From: Actinomycetes bacterium
Lineage (GTDB): Bacteria > Actinomycetota > Acidimicrobiia > Acidimicrobiales > Ilumatobacteraceae
Assembly (NCBI GenBank): GCA_025360105.1
Contig: JANYCT010000024.1
Location: 1-44,884 of the forward strand
Direction of reading: 5' to 3'
DNA: 44,884 nt
Shown here: in pieces, positions 17,329 to 25,964 of the stretch
How positions within the stretch are numbered: position 1 is the stretch's first letter
Layout: each line of letters begins with the position of its first letter
Notes under the pieces: model-generated
Databases searched by the model: none
The model's input: only the letters and a program-made list of their open reading frames with translations
What the model was told of the DNA's origin: nothing
Program-made: the position numbers and the translations under genes

Positions 17329-17362
17329 CGGGTGGGGCGCCGTTCACGCGACGCCCCACCCG
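17329..17362 (-). promoter_or_regulatory. Strong 11-bp hairpin between substrate-binding and permease genes
   Basis: CGGGTGGGGCG (17329-17339) and CGCCCCACCCG (17352-17362) pair perfectly around a 12-nt loop. The hairpin fills the 94-bp gap and has no U-run. It probably acts as an mRNA-end stabiliser or partial terminator, leaving more binding-protein transcript than permease transcript. Confidence 0.75.
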
Positions 17363-17388
17363 GTTACAACTGACCAGTTCGTTGTGGA

Positions 17389-18786
17389 TCAGATTTTCGT
17401 CACGTCGATCGGCTTGCCGTTCAAACCGTCGGCAACGCTGGTCCACTTTCCGTCCTTGAAAAGCTGGATACCCATCTGCGAAGCGCACACCGTGACGAAG
17501 ATGGGCAGGCCAAGGATGACCTGCTTGCCGCAATCGAGCGGACCGACCTGCAGCATCATCGGGCCTTTGAACCCGCGGATTGCGCCGTCGAGCGTTGCGA
17601 AGTCAACCGCACCCTTGGACGCATTCACGAACTTTGCGAACGTCATCAGGTTGGAGAACTCTGGCCCGGCAAAGCCGGTGTACTCGAGCGTCTTGGAGTT
17701 GGGAGCCGGCTTGCCGTACTGCTGCACCTTGGCGATATAGGTCTTCATACCGCTGGCGAGGTCGGGCTGGAAGTAGCTGTAGCCGTAGCCACCGAAGTAC
17801 CAACCGCTCGGGACGGGGCCGGGCTCACCGGCAGCCTTGAGGTGATCGGTCATCGGCGTGCCGAAGCACAGCCCCGTGGTGACCACGGTGGGAGTAATTG
17901 CGAGTGCCTTCATTGCGTCGTAGACGTTGATGCACTGCTGGATCGTGATGATCGGAACGAGCACATCAGCCTTGTCGGCACCGACCGAACTGAGCGCAGC
18001 CTGCACGTCGGCGGCCGAGGCAGTGTCGTCGATGCCCACGAAGGTGTACGCGATACCGGCTTTGTCCATCACCGGCTTGAACAAGAAGTCGGCGGCAGCT
18101 TTACCCGCTGCATTGTTCTGCGCCAGGATCGCAACAGACTTCGGCTTCGGGCTGAGCCCCGACACGATGTAGCCGCCCATACCGGTGACCACGCCAGGCG
18201 AGCCGGCCGTGAAGGCCTGACCGGCAGGTGTGGTGAAGTCGTCGGATGTGACGCCGTTACCGACGATGACGGGCTTCTTGCCGTTCAGCGCGTCGTACAA
18301 CTCCTTGTTGCCGACCAAGATCGTGCCGGTGACGACCACCGAGATGGTTGCGTCATTCGCGAACTGCGTGCCGCATTTGGCGCCGTCTTCGGCGGCGGCG
18401 ATGTTGCACGGCACGATCTCAATGGGCTTGCCGGCGACACCGCCAAGCTCTTTGTTGATGTAGTCACGTGCTGCGTTGATGCCGATGGTGTTCTCGGGGA
18501 AGAAGTCTTCCTGGTTCACGTAGCCGACCTTGACGCTGGAACCGGACGCGGCACCTGCAGTGCCTCCGGTGTAGTCGAGCGCCCACTTGTTGAGTTCGTC
18601 GCCCGCGCTCGACACCGTGGTCGTCGATTCACCGGCGGTGCCCGGCGTGGACGCGGTCGTGCTCGGCGCCTCGCTCGACTTGGTGGAGCCAGCCGTCGTG
18701 TCAGACTTCTTGGTCTCCGAACATGCCCCGGCCACGAGGCCAAGCACAATCAGAGACGTGGCGAGTTTGTAACTACCTACTCTCAC
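17389..18786 (-). CDS. Periplasmic-type substrate-binding lipoprotein of LIV ABC transporter
   Basis: A 465-residue protein with a lipoprotein signal (hydrophobic stretch, then V-A-G-A-C at about residues 18-22), a Ser/Thr/Ala-rich linker to about 65, and a type I periplasmic binding fold similar to LivJ. It would capture the substrate at the outer face of the membrane. The start is a GTG because the nearby ATG is followed at once by a stop; AGGGGG lies 5 nt upstream. It is first in the transporter operon and is separated from the permease by a strong hairpin. Ligand identity is not visible from sequence. Confidence 0.9.
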   Translation of the reverse strand: MRVGSYKLATSLIVLGLVAGACSETKKSDTTAGSTKSSEAPSTTASTPGTAGESTTTVSSAGDELNKWALDYTGGTAGAASGSSVKVGYVNQEDFFPENTIGINAARDYINKELGGVAGKPIEIVPCNIAAAEDGAKCGTQFANDATISVVVTGTILVGNKELYDALNGKKPVIVGNGVTSDDFTTPAGQAFTAGSPGVVTGMGGYIVSGLSPKPKSVAILAQNNAAGKAAADFLFKPVMDKAGIAYTFVGIDDTASAADVQAALSSVGADKADVLVPIITIQQCINVYDAMKALAITPTVVTTGLCFGTPMTDHLKAAGEPGPVPSGWYFGGYGYSYFQPDLASGMKTYIAKVQQYGKPAPNSKTLEYTGFAGPEFSNLMTFAKFVNASKGAVDFATLDGAIRGFKGPMMLQVGPLDCGKQVILGLPIFVTVCASQMGIQLFKDGKWTSVADGLNGKPIDVTKI

Positions 18787-18834
18787 ATTTTCCCCCTGTG
18801 GAATCGACCGACATCAGCCGGCGCGGGCTACCGG

Positions 18835-18869
18835 CACATGACCGTAGCGCATAGTTTCTACCGCATGTG
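18835..18869. promoter_or_regulatory. Inverted repeat upstream of the LIV operon
   Basis: CACATG-ACC-GTAG (18835-18847) mirrors CTAC-CG-CATGTG (18858-18869) around a 10-nt spacer. It sits about 50-85 nt before the GTG start of the substrate-binding gene and could be an operator. No matching regulator is known in the window. Confidence 0.4.
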
Positions 18870-18939
18870 ACCGATGTAACGTCGACTTGAGAGCCCCCGT
18901 CAACCCAAAATAAACCGAGCAGTCAATTCCAAGAACCTG

Positions 18940-19902
18940 TCAGTTGTGCTGCCACTGTTCATTCGCGTGATCAGCCCGTGCACCCGAACGCTCCGATCGG
19001 CTGGCAACGAACGCGCCGAGCAACACCGCCGCGCACCCGAACACGCTCATCGGAGCAACCGTTTCCTCACGCACGGCCGCACCGAGGAACAGAGCGACGA
19101 CTGGAACGATATAGATGGTGGTCGAACCTCGCGTCGAGCCGACCCGGCCGACGAGTGTGCCGGCCGCCACGAAGGCGACCGCCGAGCCGAGCACGCCGAG
19201 CGCTGCGTTGGCCGCCAGTGCATGCCACGAAAACGACGACGCGGGCACCGCAGCCACACCGAACGGTGTCAAGAGCGCGGCGGCGACCCCTGCGGCGCGC
19301 CATAGCACCGGGAGGGCGCCGTACTTCTGCTGCAACGGCACGACAAGGTTGATGGCCAATCCGTACGAGCAGAGCGCAATGAGGATCATCGCGACGCCGA
19401 CAGCCGAGTTGGATCCATCGCGCAACGACGGCCAGCCGATCAGGGCGATTCCGATTGTGCCCAGCAGCAGCCCAAGGCGTTGACGCACACCGGGCAGGCG
19501 CCGCAATAGCACCGTCGCGACGACTGCGACGAAGATCGGAGTGGCGCCGTTGAGCATGCCGGCAACGCTGCTCGACACTCGCTGCTCGGCGAGCGGAAAC
19601 ATGCTGAGCGGGAACGCCATCCACACCAGCCCGATCAGCGCAACACGAGGCCAGTCCTGACGCTCGATATGACGGCGCGCACCGGGTATACACGTCAGCG
19701 TCGCGAAGCCGAAAACCATGCGCAGCCAGGTGATGAGCATCGGTTGAAACGACCCGAGCGCAACGGCGATGAAGTAGAACGATGATCCCCACACTCCCCC
19801 AGCAAGGGCGAGCAGCATCCAATCCAGGGCATGGAACGAATCGCTGTGACTTCCCTCAGCAGTCGCCACGAGCGAAGGCGACCGCTGCGCTGGCGAGGTC
19901 AT
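18940..19902 (-). CDS. EamA/DMT-family transporter
   Basis: A 320-residue protein with ten predicted hydrophobic segments arranged as two EamA repeats (about 30-160 and 170-300). The W-G-S-S-F-Y-F-I-A motif in the first helix and the G-x-x-x-P-I-F-V-A segment at the end of the first repeat are typical. DMT proteins export or exchange metabolites and amino acids; the substrate is unknown. It starts 17 nt after the mutase stop, so it is likely co-transcribed with the acyl-CoA mutase large subunit. Confidence 0.88.
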   Translation of the reverse strand: MTSPAQRSPSLVATAEGSHSDSFHALDWMLLALAGGVWGSSFYFIAVALGSFQPMLITWLRMVFGFATLTCIPGARRHIERQDWPRVALIGLVWMAFPLSMFPLAEQRVSSSVAGMLNGATPIFVAVVATVLLRRLPGVRQRLGLLLGTIGIALIGWPSLRDGSNSAVGVAMILIALCSYGLAINLVVPLQQKYGALPVLWRAAGVAAALLTPFGVAAVPASSFSWHALAANAALGVLGSAVAFVAAGTLVGRVGSTRGSTTIYIVPVVALFLGAAVREETVAPMSVFGCAAVLLGAFVASRSERSGARADHANEQWQHN

Positions 19903-19919
19903 TGTGAGCGTGCGGTCAT

Positions 19920-21554
19920 CTAGATAGTGGGGACTTCGACGTGGCGACCAAAAACCTCGCCCATCGCGTTCATCATCTCGCCCAGCGAGGCATACACACC
20001 AGACGCATCGATGAGTGCCGGCATGAGGTTGATTTCGGGGTCAGAGGCTTCCGCAGCGAGCCGCGCGAGGGCGGCGTCGACGGCTGGCTGGCTGCGCAGC
20101 TGACGCACTGTGTCGAGCCGCTTCAGCTGTCGCGATTCGTCTTCGTTGGTGATCTGCAACGTCGGCATGGCTTCGTCGTCATTGCCCTCGGTGAAGCGAT
20201 TGACGCCGACCACAATGCGTTCGCCGCGGTTGAAGAGACGCTCGAGCTCGTACGCGCTGTCGCCGATGCAGCTCTGGAACCAGTTGTCCTCGATCCCTGC
20301 GATCACACCGTCGAGCATCGAGCCCGAGCCGAGCTGATCGAGGTGGCTGAAGATCGCCTCGGCCTGCCGCTCCATTTCGTCGGTGAGTGCCTCGACGAAA
20401 TATGAGCCGCCGAGTGGGTCGGCCACGTGCGCAACGTTTGTTTCATATGCAATGACCTGTTGCGTTCGCAGCGCGATGCGCGCCGATCGTTCGGTGGGCA
20501 GGGCAAGCGCTTCATCCATCGAGTTGGTGTGCAATGACTGCGTGCCTCCGAGAACACCGGCAAGGGCCTCGATCGCAGTACGAATGATGTTCACCTCGGG
20601 CTGCTGCGCAGTTAGTGACACTCCTGCTGTCTGGGTATGGAATCGCAACTGCATCGAGCGGTCGAGTTTCGCGCCATAGCGTTCCTTCATCCAGCGCGCC
20701 CAGATGCGTCGGGCTGCCCGGTATTTGGCGATCTCCTCGAAGAAATCGATGTGTGCGTTGAAAAAGAAACTGAGACGGGGTGCGAACGTATCGATCGGCA
20801 AACCGGCATGCATCGCCAACTCGACATAGGCGAATCCATTCGCCAGGGTAAAGGCAAGCTCCTCGGCAGCCGTGGAACCCGCCTCGCGAATGTGGTAACC
20901 GCTGATCGAGATGCTGTGCCACTTGGGCATCTCGGCCGCGGTGAACTTGATCGTGTCGCGGACCAGACGCATGCTCTGGCGAGGAGGGAACACGAACTCC
21001 TTCTGCGCCTGGTACTCCTTGAGAATGTCGTTCTGCAGAGTTCCGCCGAGGCGGGCGCGGCGCACACCGGCCTTTTCGGCCTGGGCCACGAACATCGCGA
21101 AGATCGGAGCCGCCGGCGAGTTGATGGTCATCGATGTGGTGATCTGGGCAAGATCGATGCCGGCATAGAGGTCTTCCATGTCGGCAAGCGTGTCGACCGC
21201 AACGCCACACCGACCCACCTCGCCGAGCGACATGGGATCGTCACTGTCGAGGCCGAGCAGCGTCGGCATATCGAACGCCGTCGATAGTCCGTCGCCGCCA
21301 GATTTGATGATCTCCTTGAACCGCCAGTTGGTGTCGTCGGCTGTGCCGAAACCGGCGAACATGCGCATCGTCCACAACTTCGAGCGGTACATCGAGGCGT
21401 AGGGTCCGCGCGTGTAGGGATAGACCCCCGGGAACTCAGCATCGTCGGGGCCGTACGCCGCATCCAGCGGTATGCCGCTCATCGTGTTCGTGGTTGTTGC
21501 GCGCAGCGTGCTGGCTTCGAACGCCTGTTGCCACAGTTCGCGAGGGGTCGCCAT
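19920..21554 (-). CDS. Acyl-CoA mutase large subunit, isobutyryl-CoA mutase-like
   Basis: A 544-residue TIM-barrel mutase without a fused B12 domain. The family path is clear: Y-T-R-G, W-T-M-R-M-F-A-G-F-G, S-T-A-F-D-M-P-T, T-L-Q-N-D-I-L-K-E and the A-x-E-x-A-F region. At the position of the methylmalonyl-CoA mutase substrate Tyr (R-Q-Y-A-G-F) there is Phe, and at the Arg that binds the carboxylate (M-V-R-N-T) there is Gln (A-Q-K-E-F). As I recall, Phe/Gln is the isobutyryl-CoA mutase pattern. It rearranges isobutyryl-CoA and butyryl-CoA by a radical route using adenosylcobalamin. I take the ATG at 21554 (GGAG 8 nt upstream) over longer in-frame starts. The small subunit may be the gene at 7204-7605. 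Confidence 0.88.
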   Translation of the reverse strand: MATPRELWQQAFEASTLRATTTNTMSGIPLDAAYGPDDAEFPGVYPYTRGPYASMYRSKLWTMRMFAGFGTADDTNWRFKEIIKSGGDGLSTAFDMPTLLGLDSDDPMSLGEVGRCGVAVDTLADMEDLYAGIDLAQITTSMTINSPAAPIFAMFVAQAEKAGVRRARLGGTLQNDILKEYQAQKEFVFPPRQSMRLVRDTIKFTAAEMPKWHSISISGYHIREAGSTAAEELAFTLANGFAYVELAMHAGLPIDTFAPRLSFFFNAHIDFFEEIAKYRAARRIWARWMKERYGAKLDRSMQLRFHTQTAGVSLTAQQPEVNIIRTAIEALAGVLGGTQSLHTNSMDEALALPTERSARIALRTQQVIAYETNVAHVADPLGGSYFVEALTDEMERQAEAIFSHLDQLGSGSMLDGVIAGIEDNWFQSCIGDSAYELERLFNRGERIVVGVNRFTEGNDDEAMPTLQITNEDESRQLKRLDTVRQLRSQPAVDAALARLAAEASDPEINLMPALIDASGVYASLGEMMNAMGEVFGRHVEVPTI

Positions 21555-21591
21555 GAGTGTCTCCACATCCGTAGGAACCGGCTGGTCGTCG

Positions 21592-21597
21592 TACTGT
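21592..21597 (+). promoter_or_regulatory. Leaderless-type -10 box (TACTGT)
   Basis: TACTGT precedes the ATG at 21606 by 8 nt. It lies in the 51-bp divergent gap shared with the mutase gene. Confidence 0.45.
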
Positions 21598-21605
21598 AGG
21601 CGGCT

Positions 21606-22250
21606 ATGACCGAACCATTCGACTTGAACCACACCGATCGCCTGCTCACCACCACGCGGGCGGTGCGTAAACGTCTCGATCTCAACCGGCCCGTGCCACG
21701 CGAACTCATTACCGACTGCATCCGCATCGCGTGTCAGGCGCCCGCTGGGAGCAACCTGCAACGCTGGCGTTGGGTAGTCGTCGACGACCCAACACTGCTG
21801 GCTGGGCTGGCCGAGCTGTATCGGCGCGCCTACGAGCCCTACATTGCGATGCAGAAGACCGCCGTCGACACCAGCGGCCGCACCGGAGTCGGTGCGATCA
21901 TGGACAGCTCCGACTACCTCTCCTCGATCCTGCACAAGGTTCCGGCCGTCGTGATCCCGTGCAGCCTCGGGCTACCGGTCGGCAATCAGGGTCAGGTAGC
22001 CGGCTTCTACGGCAGTGTGTTACCTGCGGTGTGGAGCTTCATGTTGGCTGCACGCAGCCGCGGCCTCGGCACTGCGTGGACCACGCTGCATCTCGAGTAC
22101 GAGGCACAGGCACGTGATCTGCTCGGCATCCCCGACACCGTGACGCAGGTAGCGCTCACACCGGTGGCGTATTACACCGGCGACGCGTTCAAGCCCGGAT
22201 CGCGCCGACCCGCCGAGGAGATCACGTATTTCAATGGCTGGAAGTCATGA
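21606..22250 (+). CDS. Nitroreductase-family flavoprotein
   Basis: A 214-residue protein of the FMN-dependent nitroreductase fold. The N-terminal R-A-V-R-K-R-L motif binds the FMN phosphate, A-P-A-G-S-N-L-Q is the usual S-x-x-N-x-Q/P FMN loop, and the G-L-G-T-A-W segment belongs to the second FMN-binding part. Such enzymes reduce nitro groups, enones or quinones with NAD(P)H. Divergent from the mutase with a short shared promoter region. Substrate unknown. Confidence 0.87.
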   Translation: MTEPFDLNHTDRLLTTTRAVRKRLDLNRPVPRELITDCIRIACQAPAGSNLQRWRWVVVDDPTLLAGLAELYRRAYEPYIAMQKTAVDTSGRTGVGAIMDSSDYLSSILHKVPAVVIPCSLGLPVGNQGQVAGFYGSVLPAVWSFMLAARSRGLGTAWTTLHLEYEAQARDLLGIPDTVTQVALTPVAYYTGDAFKPGSRRPAEEITYFNGWKS

Positions 22251-22321
22251 GCGGAGCCTGAGCGCCTGCGTGTCGTCGATGACGGGTGGTGACCTGACGG
22301 GCTGAACGGGACGGTCGACGC

Positions 22322-22327
22322 TAGGGT
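22322..22327 (+). promoter_or_regulatory. Leaderless-type -10 box (TAGGGT)
   Basis: TAGGGT precedes the ATG at 22334 by 6 nt with no Shine-Dalgarno sequence. Confidence 0.55.
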
Positions 22328-22333
22328 ATATGA

Positions 22334-22735
22334 ATGCGTTTCCGAGTCGTCACCTCTGCCATCGTCGCCGTTTCTGTGTTGAGCCTTTCTGCGTGCTCGA
22401 GTTCCAAGAGCGCATCGCCGACCGTGAAGGACACTGCGCCCGGCGTCACCAGCGACGCGACAGCAGCAAGCACCGACACCGCGACCGTGGTCACCGCCGT
22501 CGGAGACGACGACTCGATCCGCAAGCAGATCCTTGCTCAGGTCATCGATTTCGGCGGGAAGGGCGGCATGAAGCTGGATCAGGCATGTGTGACCGCGATC
22601 ATCGCCCAGCTCAGCCCTGCCGACCTGCAGCAGTTCCGCGCGAACTTCAACAGTCCAAAGGTCAGCGCTGAGGGCAACGCGCTCGGCAACAAGATCCTCG
22701 GCTGTGACTCCAACAAGCCGACATCGACGACCTGA
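22334..22735 (+). CDS. Small secreted lipoprotein of unknown function
   Basis: A 133-residue protein with a signal peptide and lipobox L-S-A-C (cysteine about residue 21), then a Ser/Thr/Ala-rich linker to about 60 and a small folded-looking domain. That domain has two cysteines (in Q-A-C-V-T and L-G-C-D) that could form a disulfide, and a D-L-Q-Q-F-R-A-N segment. I do not recognise the family. It lies alone between nitroreductase and the convergent TetR gene, with only 8 nt between stops. Confidence 0.75.
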   Translation: MRFRVVTSAIVAVSVLSLSACSSSKSASPTVKDTAPGVTSDATAASTDTATVVTAVGDDDSIRKQILAQVIDFGGKGGMKLDQACVTAIIAQLSPADLQQFRANFNSPKVSAEGNALGNKILGCDSNKPTSTT

Positions 22736-22743
22736 GCCCTGCG

Positions 22744-23394
22744 TTACCGGCCTGGAGCACGACCTCTGACGAGCTCGCCCGCCAGGAATCGTTGCAAGGC
22801 GGTGACCGCCTGTCGGTGGCGTTCGACGTCACCAGTGACGGTAGAAAAAATGGCCAGCCCCGACAGCACCGCATTGAGCAGATCTTCGACCGCAGCGCTG
22901 TTGACGCCCTCGAGGAACTCACCCGCCTCGACGGCCTCGGCGACAAGACGACCAATGAACGTCGCGGTGCGGTTCCTGATCGGAACCAACAACTCGGCAA
23001 GCTCGGGATGTCGCTGCATTTCGCTCGGCACCGTCACAACGAAACCGGCAATCGATGAATCGCTACGGTTCAATTCGACCGCAGCATCAAGGGCCCGACT
23101 GAACCGGTCGGTAAGCGTGCCGGGCTCGGCAAGCACGAGTTCGAAGCGGTCGTACACGACGTGCTGCACCTCTTCGTAGACCTCGGCATAGAGTTCTGCT
23201 TTTGACGGGAAGTAGTGATAGATCGCGCCCGTGGTGATGCCCACCTCAGAAGCGATACTCCGATTCGTGGTCGCTCCGTAGCCGTCCCTCGCGAAGATGC
23301 GACGCGCCACGTCGAGCAGGTTGTTGCGCGTCTCCGAGGAATCGACATCGCGGGGGCGGCCCAGTTTTTTGGTGACGGGGGTGCGCCGCGCCAT
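22744..23394 (-). CDS. TetR-family transcriptional regulator
   Basis: A 216-residue TetR repressor. The N-terminal helix-turn-helix (about 20-68) contains A-R-R-I-F-A-R-D-G-Y-G-A-T-T, then I-A-S-E-V-G-I-T-T-G-A-I-Y-H-Y-F, the canonical recognition helix. The C-terminal part would bind a ligand, likely an acyl-CoA given its place. It begins 4 nt after the enoyl-CoA hydratase stop, so it is last in the ligase-hydratase-TetR operon and probably autoregulates it and the divergent acyl-CoA dehydrogenase. An inverted repeat at 25928-25949 is a possible operator. Confidence 0.9.
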   Translation of the reverse strand: MARRTPVTKKLGRPRDVDSSETRNNLLDVARRIFARDGYGATTNRSIASEVGITTGAIYHYFPSKAELYAEVYEEVQHVVYDRFELVLAEPGTLTDRFSRALDAAVELNRSDSSIAGFVVTVPSEMQRHPELAELLVPIRNRTATFIGRLVAEAVEAGEFLEGVNSAAVEDLLNAVLSGLAIFSTVTGDVERHRQAVTALQRFLAGELVRGRAPGR

Positions 23395-23398
23395 CCGA

Positions 23399-24247
23399 TC
23401 AGCCCGCCGGATCGACGCGCTTGGGACCGGGATCGATGGGGATACCGAACTTGATCCGATTGTGCGCGTGGGCGAGGTGTTGGATGGAGAATGCGGCGCG
23501 CAGCGCTGTCCATTGACCCTGTGCTTCGAGGGTCTGGTTCACGCTGTCCTTGGCCAACTTCAACGCGAAGCTGGGTCGCAGCGCGATCCGTTGGGCCATC
23601 GCCATCGTGAAATCGCGTAATTCGTCGGCTGCGACGACGTGGTTCACCATACCGAGCATCTTGGCATCGTCGGCGCTCACCCAGTCACCGGTGAACAACA
23701 GTTCCTTGGCTTTGCGGGCACCCAACTCCCACGGGTGCGCAAAGTACTCGACGCCATTCACACCCATACCAACCACCGGGTCGCTGAAGACGGCATCGTT
23801 GGCGGCGATGATCACGTCGGCAACCCACAGCAACATCAGCCCACCCGCGATGGTCTTGCCCTGCGCAGCAGCAATGAGTGGCTTGGGGAGGTTGCGCCAG
23901 CGCCAGCACATCTGGAAGTAGATCTCCTCCTCCAATGCCATGTGCCCTTCTTGGCCCTCCCGTCCGAAACCACCATGGGGGGACACCAGATCGAATTCGC
24001 GTGAGCTCTCGTTGTCGCGAAGGTCGTGACCACTCGAGAAGTGGGGACCATCGGCTTGGAGCACGATCACCTTCACGTCGCTGCGCCGCGATGCGTCATC
24101 GAAACACGCATTCATCTCATAGGTCATCCGCTTGTTCTGCGCGTTACGACTCTCGGGCCGGTTCAAGGTGACGACGGCAATGCCGTGCTCACCCGGCTCA
24201 ATGATCTCGTAGCGCACAGTGGTGAGGTTGCCGAGGTCGATGCTCAT
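23399..24247 (-). CDS. Enoyl-CoA hydratase/isomerase-family protein
   Basis: A 282-residue crotonase-fold protein. V-T-L-N-R-P-E-S-R-N-A opens the fold, H-F-S-S-G-H-D-L provides the first oxyanion-hole strand, and G-K-T-I-A-G-G-L-M-L the second. The residues at the usual catalytic glutamates of hydratases are not clearly present (V-G-M-G-V-N-G-V-E-Y), so it could be an isomerase or another crotonase activity. The start overlaps the ligase stop by 4 nt. It acts with the ligase and the dehydrogenase in degradation of a CoA-activated acid. Confidence 0.87.
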   Translation of the reverse strand: MSIDLGNLTTVRYEIIEPGEHGIAVVTLNRPESRNAQNKRMTYEMNACFDDASRRSDVKVIVLQADGPHFSSGHDLRDNESSREFDLVSPHGGFGREGQEGHMALEEEIYFQMCWRWRNLPKPLIAAAQGKTIAGGLMLLWVADVIIAANDAVFSDPVVGMGVNGVEYFAHPWELGARKAKELLFTGDWVSADDAKMLGMVNHVVAADELRDFTMAMAQRIALRPSFALKLAKDSVNQTLEAQGQWTALRAAFSIQHLAHAHNRIKFGIPIDPGPKRVDPAG

Positions 24248-25821
24248 GCGTTGGGCTCCGTGACTGGTTCATGGGTGACTGGTTCATGGGTGCGCGTGTT
24301 TTCCCAATACGGCGCCCGGAGCGTGCGTTTGTTGATCTTGCCCATCGCGTTGCGGCCAACCGTGGTGACGAATTCCACTGAGCGCGGGCACTTGTATCCG
24401 GCCAGGTGTTGCCGGCACAACGTGATGAGTTCTGCGGCCGATGGAGGGTTCGTCGGATCCTCGGGAACCACCAGCGCTTTCACTGCCTCGCCCATGTCCG
24501 CATCGGGAACGCCGATCACAGCCACGTCGGAGACCCCGGGGTGGGCGATAAGTACCTTTTCAGCCTCCGCTGGATAGATGTTGACTCCTCCAGAAATGAC
24601 CATGTCGCTGAAACGATCGGTGATGTATACGTATCCATCGGCGTCGAGGTACCCGATCTCGCCGAGCGTGAACACACCGGGGCGTAGATGGGCCTGCGCA
24701 CTCTTGATCGGATCGTTGGGATACACCACACCCCGACCCGTGGAATCTTCGAAGAACAACCGGCCCTCGGTACCGGCGGCCACGGGATTGCCATCGTCGT
24801 CAACGACGAGCGCGGTGAATGGCGCAATGGCGCGCCCGACACTGCCCGGGTGGTTGAGCCATTCGACGCTCGTGATGCTGCAGGTCGTGCCGACCTCGGT
24901 AGCTCCGTAGGCGTCGAGAAAGATCGGGCCGAACCATTGGATCATCTCGTGCTTCACGTCTATCGGGCACGCGGCACCGGTATGCGCCACCAGCTGCATC
25001 GAACTCACGTCGTACCGGGCCTTCACATCGGCAGGGAGATCGAGGAGACGTTTGAAATGGGTTGGCACCATCACGCTCGTCTCGGCGCCATGACGCTCAA
25101 TCGCAGCGAGCACTGACTCCGCGTCGAACGAGTTCATCACGGCCACGGGCGTTCCTGCGGCGAGGATGCGAAACCCGTTCAGTGGCCCGGTGTGATACAT
25201 CGGACCCACCACGAGATGTGTTCCGAACTTCGTGAAGCGGTTTGCTTGCAGGCCAATGATGTGTTCGTCAATCGTGGCACCGCCAGCAAACATGGTGGGA
25301 GGCAGGTCCACGCCCTTGGGCACGCCGGTGGTGCCACTGGTGTACATCAAATTGGGGAGCGGTCGAACGTTGCGCGGCGGTTCGTCAACCGATGCCAACG
25401 CCACCCACTCCGACCAGGAGGTGACGTCAGGATGCGGATCACATCGCCATCCGATAATCAGGCCAACACGCGCGGCTCGGGCTGCCTCGACACCCCGGAT
25501 CAAGTTCTCGGGACCGACGAACAGCGCCGATGCCTGCGAGTCACGCAGGATGTAAGCGAGCTCGTCGGCGTTGAGATGGAAGTTAACGGGGACGGTACTG
25601 ACACCTGCGAGGAGGCCACCCAGGTGTGCGAGAACGGTTTCGACCGAGTTCTCGGCAAAAACCGCAACACGCCGGCGGGCGCCCAGCTGGGTTGCCCGAA
25701 TGCCGTTGGCGACCCGGTTCAACGACTCGTTCAGTTCGGGCCATGTGAGCGAAAAGCGACCATCCTGGAGGGCGACCTCGCTCGGGCGTTCCTGTGCCCG
25801 TTCGGCGATCACCAGCGCCAT
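24244..25821 (-). CDS. Acyl-CoA synthetase (AMP-forming)
   Basis: A 525-residue ANL-superfamily ligase. The P-loop-like Y-T-S-G-T-T-G-V-P-K-G (A3), A-Y-G-A-T-E (A5), and I-T-D-R-F-S-D-M-V-I-S-G-G (A8 hinge) are seen, as is the C-terminal lysine in G-R-N-A-M-G-K-I-N-K-R. It activates a carboxylic acid as acyl-AMP and transfers it to CoA. The C-terminus ends with a duplicated T-H-E-P-V segment from a 15-bp repeat. First gene of the ligase-hydratase-TetR operon, divergent from the acyl-CoA dehydrogenase. Confidence 0.92.
   Translation of the reverse strand: MALVIAERAQERPSEVALQDGRFSLTWPELNESLNRVANGIRATQLGARRRVAVFAENSVETVLAHLGGLLAGVSTVPVNFHLNADELAYILRDSQASALFVGPENLIRGVEAARAARVGLIIGWRCDPHPDVTSWSEWVALASVDEPPRNVRPLPNLMYTSGTTGVPKGVDLPPTMFAGGATIDEHIIGLQANRFTKFGTHLVVGPMYHTGPLNGFRILAAGTPVAVMNSFDAESVLAAIERHGAETSVMVPTHFKRLLDLPADVKARYDVSSMQLVAHTGAACPIDVKHEMIQWFGPIFLDAYGATEVGTTCSITSVEWLNHPGSVGRAIAPFTALVVDDDGNPVAAGTEGRLFFEDSTGRGVVYPNDPIKSAQAHLRPGVFTLGEIGYLDADGYVYITDRFSDMVISGGVNIYPAEAEKVLIAHPGVSDVAVIGVPDADMGEAVKALVVPEDPTNPPSAAELITLCRQHLAGYKCPRSVEFVTTVGRNAMGKINKRTLRAPYWENTRTHEPVTHEPVTEPNA
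24258..24287. repeat. 15-bp tandem duplication
   Basis: GTGACTGGTTCATGG occurs at 24258-24272 and 24273-24287 and gives the duplicated T-H-E-P-V at the C-terminus of the ligase. Confidence 0.85.
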
Positions 25822-25927
25822 GTGCTCGCCATTTTCATGTGTGGTATCTAACTACGCGATCAGTTCCCAATCCGAGGTGGAGCGCCCGCGCAGGTCGGCG
25901 CTGGGCTTTGCCGCTCGGCTCGTGGCT

Positions 25928-25949
25928 CCCGACTCGGTCAGCAGTCGGG
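25928..25949. promoter_or_regulatory. Inverted repeat, candidate TetR operator
   Basis: CCCGACT (25928-25934) mirrors AGTCGGG (25943-25949) with an 8-nt spacer. It sits 10 nt before the TAACGT -10 box (25959-25964) of the acyl-CoA dehydrogenase, overlapping where RNA polymerase would bind. Confidence 0.45.
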
Positions 25950-25958
25950 CGAGAGCGG

Positions 25959-25964
25959 TAACGT
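25959..25964 (+). promoter_or_regulatory. Leaderless-type -10 box (TAACGT)
   Basis: TAACGT precedes the ATG at 25972 by 7 nt. Confidence 0.55.

Noticed and set aside
21555-21935. Long N-terminal extension of the acyl-CoA mutase
   Set aside because: It overlaps the divergent nitroreductase gene and its promoter; ATG 21554 has a GGAG site and family-like N-terminus.
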